From contig DAOVLD010000070.1 of assembly GCA_030631445.1 (NCBI GenBank), forward strand, positions 1-7,911: a stretch of DNA of 7,911 nt, in the 5' to 3' direction. The position numbers and the translations under genes were made by a program. The stretch's first letter is position 1; the number at the start of each line of letters is the position of its first letter. This DNA is from Bacteroidota bacterium (GTDB lineage Bacteria; Bacteroidota; Bacteroidia; Bacteroidales; VadinHA17). This document shows, in pieces, positions 1-5,972 of the stretch. The notes below the pieces were generated by a model. It saw only the letters and a list, made by a program, of their open reading frames with translations. It made no database searches and was not told the DNA's origin.

Positions 1-1316
1 ATAGATACTATACCTGACAGCCTGAATTTCCTTGGATGTTCTTCGGAAAAAATTTCCAGCAGAAAAATATCTCTTTCGCCCATTCCTTCATCAGTAAACT
101 GTGAGTAATAAGCAAAGTTTCCATCTTTTGCAGGTGCGTAAAAAAGATCATCATCTGGTGTATTAATAGGATACCCCATATTTAATGGTTTTGACCATTC
201 AGCAGAATCCAGTAATGTAGAATACAAAATATCATATCCACCTGTGTTAAAGTGTCCGTATGAACTAAAAAACAAGGTTTGTCCATCTTCAGTAACAAAA
301 GGTGTTTCTTCATTATATTCTGTATTGATATTAGGTCCAAGGTTAACTGCCGGTCCCCATTCGCCGAGCGAGTCTTTTTCAGATCTGTATATATCAAGCC
401 CTCCATATGTTCCTTTCCGATTGCTGGTAAAATATATTGTATTCTCATCTTTGGTAACACAGGCATGAGATTCCCAGTATTTGTCATTTATATTTTCGTT
501 CAATTTCTCTACACTCGACCACACACCATTTGAGTAATGGCTGATATAGATATTTCCAACATAATCATCGAGTTTATAAAGGTAGAGAGTTGTTCCGTCC
601 CACGAAAGTGCACAGGGATACAGATCCTCATCCACTCCTAACTGGAATGTTAAATCAATAGGGTTACTCCAGGTACCATTAACTTTTTCAGAAAAGAAGA
701 CACCGTCGAAAAATTGCAGCGCCCGTGTGTAAATCATTTTTGTGCCGTCTCCGGAAACAACAGGATTATAATCGGAGAAACGTGTATTTACAGGCTCTCC
801 AAGGTTATGATATTTGAGGAATAATGGATTCTGCTGTAGTTTTTTCGCATTTAAGCATGACTCCATCTGTTTATTAACAACAACCGAATCATAAATCTTT
901 GGGTTAAGCAATTCTTTAAATATGGAATAGATTTCAAGTGCTTTATCAAGTTGTTTGTTTACCCGATATGCATTGGCCAGAAAATAATAAGCATCTACTG
1001 GTGCTTGTGTTTCCCTGAAAGAACCTTCTTTGTACTTCTCGTCTGTGTTCAAAATTGCTTTTTCCAGATATTCTATCGCTTTATCTTTTTGTCCGGGTGT
1101 GTTCAGGTAACACTGTCCGATCCTGTACCTGTAATTGTCATTTTCAGGGTAAATTTTAAGTAAATCAAGATAACCAGGAAGAGCTTCATTGTATTCCTCG
1201 TACAGAATATATGATTCCGCCTCAAAGAATTTTTCTTTAAACTCTCTTTTCTTTTGTCCTGACGCAGATATAGATAAAACAAAAGCGATAAGTAAACTAA
1301 GGTACAATGGTCTCAT
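1..1316 (-). CDS. TPR and PD40 beta-propeller envelope protein, probably OmpA-family/PorE-like (3' end cut by window)
   Basis: This reading frame is open for 438 codons and leaves the window on the left, so the C-terminus is not seen. The ATG at 1316 is followed by a clear Sec signal peptide (residues 1-20, MRPLYLSLLIAFVLSISASG), with no lipobox cysteine. Residues 26-137 form about three TPR-like helical hairpins (for example YRYRIGQCYL near 64-73 and KAIEYLEKAI at 79-88). Residues 170-420 hold PD40/WD40-like propeller blades, with repeated elements such as NPVVSGDGTKMIY, YFTSNRKGTYGGLDIY and LFFSSYGHFNTGGYDI. The last visible residues (RKFRLSGIVS) look like the start of a carboxypeptidase-regulatory-like domain. 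That order is known from Bacteroidota OmpA-family periplasmic proteins that end in a peptidoglycan-binding OmpA domain, including PorE of the type IX secretion system. The OmpA domain and any role in secretion are inference, since paralogues with this layout are common. It is transcribed away from the repeat-filled gap. Confidence 0.88.
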   Translation of the reverse strand, partial: MRPLYLSLLIAFVLSISASGQKKREFKEKFFEAESYILYEEYNEALPGYLDLLKIYPENDNYRYRIGQCYLNTPGQKDKAIEYLEKAILNTDEKYKEGSFRETQAPVDAYYFLANAYRVNKQLDKALEIYSIFKELLNPKIYDSVVVNKQMESCLNAKKLQQNPLFLKYHNLGEPVNTRFSDYNPVVSGDGTKMIYTRALQFFDGVFFSEKVNGTWSNPIDLTFQLGVDEDLYPCALSWDGTTLYLYKLDDYVGNIYISHYSNGVWSSVEKLNENINDKYWESHACVTKDENTIYFTSNRKGTYGGLDIYRSEKDSLGEWGPAVNLGPNINTEYNEETPFVTEDGQTLFFSSYGHFNTGGYDILYSTLLDSAEWSKPLNMGYPINTPDDDLFYAPAKDGNFAYYSQFTDEGMGERDIFLLEIFSEEHPRKFRLSGIVS

Positions 1317-1625
1317 AAAATAACCTGTTAATGGAATGATACGAATTTACTAATATAATGAATTGATTTAATTAATTTATGATGAACTATTAAAATAAAT
1401 TGATAAAGGATAACTGAATGCTAAATAAAAAAGTGCCTAAAGTTATAAGTGCCTAAAGTTAAAAATTCTCCTTTTTGCCTATCTTCTCCTCATTTCCCCA
1501 TCACCTCATTTCCATCTCTTTCCTTTTACCTTTTGCCTTTCTTTCTTCTTCAACCTTAAACATCTTCAAACCTTAAACTATTCACTCTTCCTTCTTTACT
1601 TACTCACCTTACTCAACCACTCAAC
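1317..1625. other. 309-base intergenic region, AT-rich then pyrimidine-rich, no gene
   Basis: No convincing coding frame lies here. The part next to the left-hand gene (1317-1430) is AT-rich and should hold that gene's promoter. The best minus-strand match to the Bacteroidota -7 box TAnnTTTG is TAAATTCG at 1342-1349, with one mismatch and no TTG partner upstream, so it is not listed as a promoter. The remainder (1431-1625) is repeat material described in separate entries. No GC-rich hairpin terminator is visible for the glycosyltransferase gene that ends at the right border. Confidence 0.7.
1431..1461. repeat. Two tandem copies of a 15-base unit, period 16
   Basis: The unit AAGTGCCTAAAGTTA occurs at 1431-1445 and again, identically, at 1447-1461, separated by a single T. 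On the minus strand it reads TAACTTTAGGCACTT. It lies between the start of the TPR/PD40 gene and the pyrimidine tract. It is too short and has too few copies to be a CRISPR array. Its role is unknown. Confidence 0.85.
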
Positions 1626-1636
1626 TTACTCACCTT
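1462..1636. repeat. Modular, almost G-free pyrimidine-rich repeat tract
   Basis: From 1459 to 1648 the plus strand has only two G residues (1477 and 1535). Within the tract, several short degenerate repeat families follow one another: CCTCATTTCC at 1488-1497 and 1504-1513 (period 16); CCTTTTACC/CCTTTTGCC-like units around 1522-1539 (period about 8); AACCTTAAAC at 1552-1561 and 1569-1578 (period 17); and TTACTCACCTT at 1600-1610 and 1626-1636, with ACTCAACCACTCAAC between. The last copy overlaps the stop codon of the glycosyltransferase gene. Read from that gene the tract is purine-rich and nearly C-free. Function unknown; it could be a dispersed repeat family in this genome. Confidence 0.75.
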
Positions 1637-3584
1637 CCTCCCCTAATTGTTTCCATTTCTTAAGGATTATCTCAAGGTCTTTTGATAACCGGTAATCTTT
1701 TGCATAAGAAAGATTAATGCGCTTAATTTCCTGCCCGGTAGAACGGGGATACAGACTCGCTGGAGTCAGTACCCCTTGTTGAACTGAATCTTGTTCCATG
1801 CTTTTTGAATCTGCTTGCAAATTGTATCCAACCCATGATTTTCTGCCTGAAATTACATAAAATATATTTACAATAAAACTATATTTTTTCTTAACAGTAA
1901 GCAGTGATATAGGTAATGTTAGCAGAAATAATAATGAGATGGTCAGGTCCAGTACTCTTTTTTTACGGAGGTTCTTTTTCTTGCTAACAGCATTCAGACT
2001 GATTTCAAATATTTCACCTTTTGAATCAATTGAATGACTTCCTATGATAGATAATCCTTCAGGATGTGCAATTTTAAAATCAATGTTAAGCTGGCTTAAT
2101 TTCATCATATTTTGGATAATTTCTTCAGAAGAAATTGCTTTAGCTGAAAAAATTATTTCATCTACCTTGTTTATCCTGATAATATCAGAGAGTTGGTTAT
2201 ATGGTCCCAACGAGTCATTTTCTTCTGAGTCTCCACCCGGATGTACAAAGCCTGCAATTTTGCGCATTTGAACAAAGTCGGGAATGATCTTTTTTAACCG
2301 TTGATACTCAATATGATCGGCGATTATCAATATTTTTTTTGTATCCGGATATAACTTAAAAATTGCGATTCCAAGTTTATTTACGAAAAACCGAAAAGTC
2401 AGTGTTAATCCCAATGCCAATATTCCTCCCATTAATATCAATGCCCTCGAAAATCTCAGGTATGATGGAAGAAGTGCATATATTATTAGAATAAAAATTG
2501 TGCCGGTAAAAATTCCTAAAAGAATATTTACAGGCCTTGCAGGCTTATTATAGCCATTATTGATATATATTGAAATTATCCATATTAATATATAAACTGG
2601 TACTACAAATTGCAGGAACTCAACGGGGTAATAATCTGCAGCCTGGAATTTTATTTTTGCCCAGAAAGGGGTTAGTATGAAAAAGCCTGAAAAAATCAGT
2701 AATGCATCAATTAAAGGTAAAAGCAGAGTGCCTATTGCTCTTTTAAGGATAGAAAGGCTTGCCCTGAAATAAATGGCGAGATTAATAAAAAGAAGAAAAA
2801 TATGCCTGCTGCCAATTGAAAAATGTTTTTTGGCAAATATTTTCATCGATTTATAGAATTGTACCACATAATTGATGCTACTTTTCCTTGTGCTTTCCCC
2901 TTTATAGTGTATAATTGTTGTTCCGGGGTAATAATAGTTGGAAAAACCAGCTTTTTTCAACCTGTATGAAAGGTCAATATCTTCACCATACATAAAAAAG
3001 TTTTCATCAAGTAATCCGGTTTTGTCCAGTGCACTCATTCGAAGGAACATAAATGCACCAGGGAGTACATCAACTTTATGGGTTTCTTCAGGATTTAAGT
3101 AACCAAGATTATATTTCCCGAATAATTTTGATTTTGAAAAGAGCCGGGTAAGACCGAATATTTTAAAAAAGGCAACCCCCGGTGTTGGCAGACTACGTTT
3201 TGATTCAGGCAGGAAACGGCCTTTCCCATCAATAAGCCGGACCCCTAAAGCTCCCGCATCTTTATGTTCATCCATAAACCTGATACATTTTTCGAAGGTG
3301 AATTCTTCTACCATTGTATCAGGATTTAATAATAAAATATATTCTCCTCCTGCTTTTTTAATTGCCTGGTTATTAGCCCTTGAGAAACCATAGTTTTCGT
3401 TGTTCCTGATCAGTTTTACATAAGGAAAGTTTTTCCTTATCATAGAAATTGATCCATCGAGGGAATTATTATCAACAACAAAAACTTCTGAACTAATATT
3501 TTTTAATGCTTTAAATACAGATCTTAGACATTGGTCTAAAAAAAACCTGACATTATAGTTGACAATAATTACCGAAAGCTTCAT
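1626..3584 (-). CDS. Family 2 glycosyltransferase fused to a degenerate WbaP/WcaJ-like membrane sugar-phosphate transferase region
   Basis: The protein has 652 residues from the ATG at 3584. A TTG-started extension of five codons is possible, but MKLSVIIVNYN is the usual first strand of GT-A family 2 enzymes. Residues 1-230 are the glycosyltransferase: VDNNSLDGS (37-45), LLLNPDT (84-90) as the metal/nucleotide-sugar site, and MYGEDIDLSYR (198-208) with the likely catalytic base. Residues about 264-400 contain four or five membrane segments. Residues 416-530 resemble the Rossmann-like domain found in WbaP/WcaJ-type polyprenyl-phosphate sugar-phosphate transferases. Residues 538-648 resemble the ends of the Bac_transf domain: a KKRVLDLTISLLFLL membrane helix, then GRKSWVGY, then LSYAKDYRLSKDLEIILKKW. 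The stretch that normally carries the KFRTM and Asp-Glu catalytic motifs is absent. The likely role is sugar transfer to a lipid-linked or surface glycan at the inner membrane; donor and acceptor are unknown. It lies 79 bp behind recR on the same strand. Confidence 0.88.
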   Translation of the reverse strand: MKLSVIIVNYNVRFFLDQCLRSVFKALKNISSEVFVVDNNSLDGSISMIRKNFPYVKLIRNNENYGFSRANNQAIKKAGGEYILLLNPDTMVEEFTFEKCIRFMDEHKDAGALGVRLIDGKGRFLPESKRSLPTPGVAFFKIFGLTRLFSKSKLFGKYNLGYLNPEETHKVDVLPGAFMFLRMSALDKTGLLDENFFMYGEDIDLSYRLKKAGFSNYYYPGTTIIHYKGESTRKSSINYVVQFYKSMKIFAKKHFSIGSRHIFLLFINLAIYFRASLSILKRAIGTLLLPLIDALLIFSGFFILTPFWAKIKFQAADYYPVEFLQFVVPVYILIWIISIYINNGYNKPARPVNILLGIFTGTIFILIIYALLPSYLRFSRALILMGGILALGLTLTFRFFVNKLGIAIFKLYPDTKKILIIADHIEYQRLKKIIPDFVQMRKIAGFVHPGGDSEENDSLGPYNQLSDIIRINKVDEIIFSAKAISSEEIIQNMMKLSQLNIDFKIAHPEGLSIIGSHSIDSKGEIFEISLNAVSKKKNLRKKRVLDLTISLLFLLTLPISLLTVKKKYSFIVNIFYVISGRKSWVGYNLQADSKSMEQDSVQQGVLTPASLYPRSTGQEIKRINLSYAKDYRLSKDLEIILKKWKQLGEEGE

Positions 3585-3631
3585 AATGCACAAAAACAAG
3601 GTGAAACGATAAAAGTAATTAAAATGATTAT

Positions 3632-3656
3632 ACTCACCCCACTCAACTACTCAACT
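3632..3656. repeat. ACTCA-type short repeats in the recR-glycosyltransferase gap
   Basis: The plus strand carries ACTCACCCC, ACTCAACT and ACTCAACTT in a row. This is the same kind of unit as the ACTCACC/ACTCAAC cluster at 1600-1636 on the other side of the glycosyltransferase gene, and in the same orientation. Read along the genes it is GTTGAGTAGTTGAGTGGGG. The similarity is degenerate rather than exact, so chance in a biased sequence is possible, but the two clusters bracket one gene. Confidence 0.6.
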
Positions 3657-3663
3657 TCTTCTA

Positions 3664-4293
3664 TCATGATGAAAATGAAGATTCAAACAGGGTTCGGTTA
3701 ACAATTGACCGCCCTAAAGTTATTTCATCTGCGTATTCCAGATCATCACCAATTGAAACACCTCTTGCAAGTGTGGAAATCTTTACTCCGGAATCTTTAA
3801 ATTTCCTGTAAAGATAGAAATTAGTGGTATCCCCTTCCATAGTTGTCGGTAAAGCAAGTATTATTTCTTTTACCTGTTCTTCATTTTTGATCTTTGTTTC
3901 AAGAGTTTTAAGCATAAGGTCCCCGGGCCCGAATCCGTCAATGGGAGATATGATACAGCCTAGTACGTGGTAGATACCATGATATTGTTGAGTGTTTTCT
4001 ATTGATAAAACGTCCCGGATATTTTCAACGATACAAATTGTAGAATGGTCTCGTGAGTGGTTTGCACAAATCTTGCAAAGATCTGTATCGGAGATGTTAT
4101 TACAACTTCGGCAGTATTTTATTTCATTAAACAATTTGATAATCGAATCTCCAAAGCTCTGAACCTCATCTTTGTTTTGCCTTAGCAAGAAAAGAACCAG
4201 TCTTAGTGCAGTCTTTTTTCCTATACCAGGGAGCTTACTGAATTCATTTACAGCATTCTCCAGTAGTTTTGAAGAGTATATATGCCCGAGCAT
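3664..4293 (-). CDS. recR: Recombination mediator protein RecR
   Basis: At 209 residues this is full length for RecR (about 200). RecR works with RecO and RecF to load RecA onto SSB-coated single-stranded DNA at gaps, in the cytoplasm. All domains are present in order: a helix-hairpin-helix ([13 protein letters not shown], 20-32), a four-cysteine zinc finger (C61, C64, C73, C76), a Toprim domain from about residue 86 ([10 protein letters not shown] with E90; [19 protein letters not shown], 108-126), and the C-terminal [20 protein letters not shown] segment (176-194). The wording [10 protein letters not shown] (151-160) resembles Bacteroidota RecR more than the usual TVEGEAT form. The ATG at 4293 fits because SSKLLENAV, the normal beginning of RecR, follows within a few residues and no closer ATG exists. 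It is divergent from the symporter gene, has its own likely promoter, and may be co-transcribed with the glycosyltransferase. Confidence 0.97.
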   Translation of the reverse strand: MLGHIYSSKLLENAVNEFSKLPGIGKKTALRLVLFLLRQNKDEVQSFGDSIIKLFNEIKYCRSCNNISDTDLCKICANHSRDHSTICIVENIRDVLSIENTQQYHGIYHVLGCIISPIDGFGPGDLMLKTLETKIKNEEQVKEIILALPTTMEGDTTNFYLYRKFKDSGVKISTLARGVSIGDDLEYADEITLGRSIVNRTLFESSFSS

Positions 4294-4318
4294 TATAAAT
4301 AGTTGTCTGTTATTTGTT

Positions 4319-4349
4319 CAAAATTAACTGCAATTTACTGTTTAAACAA
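4319..4349 (-). promoter_or_regulatory. Likely Bacteroidota-type promoter for recR
   Basis: On the minus strand TAATTTTG (4319-4326) is an exact match to the TAnnTTTG -7 box, and a TTG (4347-4349) lies 20 bp upstream as the -33 element. Transcription would begin near 4313, giving a leader of about 20 bases before the ATG at 4293. No Shine-Dalgarno sequence is present, as is usual in this phylum. It is a pattern match only. Confidence 0.6.
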
Positions 4350-4373
4350 TCTTTTTTCTTTTTTTTAGATGTT

Positions 4374-4401
4374 TTTGTTAATCTTGCGTTTTAAACTTTT
4401 G
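4374..4401 (+). promoter_or_regulatory. Possible promoter for the sodium:solute symporter gene
   Basis: AACTTTTG at 4394-4401 matches the TAnnTTTG -7 box at all but the first base, with TTTG at 4374-4377 and 16 bp between them, at the short end for this promoter type. Transcription would start near 4408, about 26 bases before the ATG at 4434. It does not overlap the opposing recR promoter in the same 140-bp gap. Confidence 0.35.
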
Positions 4402-4433
4402 CAGGTCAATCAAGCTATTAACTATTTCAGATT

Positions 4434-5885
4434 ATGTCACCGGGAGTTATTTTCTCAATCATTGCTGGTTATTTCTTAGTGCTTTTAATTATTTCTTACC
4501 TAACTGGAAAGAAAGCTGATAATGCTGCTTTTTTCCTCGGAAACCGTAAGTCTCCCTGGTATATTGTTGCTTTTGGAATGATTGGTGCAAGTCTGTCGGG
4601 TGTTACTTTTATATCGGTTCCCGGATGGGTTGTTGACAGCCAGTTTTCTTATATGCAGATGGTGATTGGCTATCTTCTTGGCTATCTCGTGGTTGCCAAT
4701 GTTTTGATGCCTTTATATTATAAGCTGAATCTTACTTCAATATATACATATCTTGAATCCAGGTTTGGGTTCTTTTCATATAAAACAGGAGCGGCATTTT
4801 TTCTGCTTTCACGGATTATTGGTGCTGCTGTACGGTTGTTCCTTGTTGCTAATGTTTTACAAATAACTGTTTTCAGCGAGTGGAATGTGCCATTTATTGC
4901 TACTGTTGTAATAACTGTTTTGCTGATATGGTTATATACCAATAAAGGAGGTATCAAAACAATAATCTGGACTGATAGTCTTCAAACTTTATTCATGCTC
5001 CTGGCAGTAGGGTTAAGTGTATATTTTATAAGCCGTTCTTTGAATCTTGATTTTAGATCAATGGTAAAAACTGTTGCAGATCATTCCCTTTCACGAGTAT
5101 TATTTTTTGATGATTTGCATGACAAGCGATATTTCCTGAAACAGTTTTTCAGCGGTGCATTTATAACTATTGTTATGACAGGTCTTGATCAGGATATGAT
5201 GCAGAAGAACTTAAGCTGCAAGAATATTAAAGAGGCAAAGAAAAACATGTATTGGTTCAGCATCGTGTTAGTACCGGTTAACCTTTTATTTATGTCATTG
5301 GGAGTACTACTATTTGTATATGCTACTTCTAATGGAATTAGTATACCTGAACACACAGATGATCTGTTTCCTCTTATTGCCACTCAGGGTTATCTACAGC
5401 CTGTTGTCACTGTTCTTTTTATTCTTGGTTTGATCGCTGCAGCTTATTCCAGTGCCGATTCGGCACTTACTTCACTAACTACTTCATTTACAGTAGATAT
5501 TCTTAATACTAAAGGGTTGGTTGAGAATGCTCTGAAAAGGATCAGGAAGCGTGTTCATGTATTAATCTCAGTCATCCTGGTAATTGTTATACTGATCTTT
5601 AAGGTTATTAATGATCAAAGCGTTATCAGTGCTATTTTTACTGTGGCGGGTTATACTTATGGTCCGTTACTGGGATTATACAGTTTTGGGCTTTTTACTA
5701 AATTTAAGGTTAAAGATAAACTGGTACCATGGGTAGCCCTGTCTTCTCCTGTTATATGCTATATTCTTAACATATATTCAGAAACCTTATTAGGAGGATA
5801 CCAGTTTGGTTTTGAATTGCTAATTCTAAATGGGCTAATTACTTTCACCGGATTATACCTGATAAAAGAAAAACGGGCAAAATAA
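4434..5885 (+). CDS. Sodium:solute symporter (SSS/SLC5 family), substrate unknown
   Basis: The 483-residue protein is an inner-membrane carrier that should couple solute uptake to a sodium gradient. It is hydrophobic throughout, with about 12-13 membrane segments. Family hallmarks visible are GASLSGVTFISVPGW in the broken first core helix (51-65), ESRFG after the third segment (108-112), GGIKTIIWTDSLQ (172-184), TGLDQDMMQKNLSCKN (249-264), and AAAYSSADSALTSLTTSF (335-352), which corresponds to the helix with the Na2 sodium-site serines and threonines. The N-terminus reaches the membrane after five residues, so the ATG at 4434 is acceptable. The best likeness is to the SLC5 vitamin/carboxylate-like branch, but sequence reading cannot separate sugars, amino acids, carboxylates or sialic acid as substrates, and no metabolic gene sits beside it. 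It is divergent from recR and converges with the acyl-CoA synthetase gene. Confidence 0.93.
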   Translation: MSPGVIFSIIAGYFLVLLIISYLTGKKADNAAFFLGNRKSPWYIVAFGMIGASLSGVTFISVPGWVVDSQFSYMQMVIGYLLGYLVVANVLMPLYYKLNLTSIYTYLESRFGFFSYKTGAAFFLLSRIIGAAVRLFLVANVLQITVFSEWNVPFIATVVITVLLIWLYTNKGGIKTIIWTDSLQTLFMLLAVGLSVYFISRSLNLDFRSMVKTVADHSLSRVLFFDDLHDKRYFLKQFFSGAFITIVMTGLDQDMMQKNLSCKNIKEAKKNMYWFSIVLVPVNLLFMSLGVLLFVYATSNGISIPEHTDDLFPLIATQGYLQPVVTVLFILGLIAAAYSSADSALTSLTTSFTVDILNTKGLVENALKRIRKRVHVLISVILVIVILIFKVINDQSVISAIFTVAGYTYGPLLGLYSFGLFTKFKVKDKLVPWVALSSPVICYILNIYSETLLGGYQFGFELLILNGLITFTGLYLIKEKRAK

Positions 5886-5897
5886 GTGCAAAAGTTT

Positions 5898-5947
5898 AAA
5901 ATTTAATTACGTTATTAATAACGTTATTAATAACGTAATTAAATTTT
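5898..5947. terminator. Perfect 50-bp palindrome, likely bidirectional terminator
   Basis: The sequence is perfectly self-complementary about the step 5922/5923, with no loop and no mismatch over 25 bp per arm. It contains ACGT at 5909-5912, 5921-5924 and 5933-5936, so the core is a 12-bp unit (ACGTTATTAATA) repeated, each period itself palindromic. It sits 12 bp after the symporter stop and 25 bp after the acyl-CoA synthetase stop, in the gap between these convergent genes. A run of six T residues (5944-5949) trails the plus-strand hairpin; the minus-strand side has a shorter T run. The stem is AT-rich, unlike classical terminators. Confidence 0.65.
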
Positions 5948-5972
5948 TTATTTAGATGATTTGGAATTGCTG

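Noticed and set aside
182..487. Minus-strand open frame of 101 codons
   Set aside because: It lies in another frame of the TPR/PD40 gene, whose own frame runs unbroken from 1316 to the edge with clear domain motifs. The 101-residue product has no recognisable features.
244..1163. Plus-strand open frames of 70-84 codons inside 244-533 and 951-1163
   Set aside because: They are antisense to the TPR/PD40 gene and lack any family likeness; they are shadows of its codon structure.
1431..1636. CRISPR array or attachment site
   Set aside because: Repeats are too short and too few, spacers are absent, and there is no cas, integrase or transposase gene in the window.
1459..1648. C-rich, G-poor plus strand as a Rho-utilisation site
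   Set aside because: Both flanking genes are read from the minus strand, so their RNA would be purine-rich instead. It could matter only for antisense transcription, for which there is no evidence.
3585..3599. TTG start five codons upstream for the glycosyltransferase
   Set aside because: The extension FLCI adds nothing to the fold, and family members begin at the MKLSVIIVNYN strand with an ATG, so 3584 is preferred.
4718..5383. Minus-strand open frames within the symporter gene
   Set aside because: They overlap a well-supported membrane transporter frame and have no independent features.
5898..5947. Insertion-sequence terminal repeats or a miniature transposon
   Set aside because: The arms are contiguous with no internal sequence and no target duplication is visible. 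The place between convergent genes fits a terminator better.
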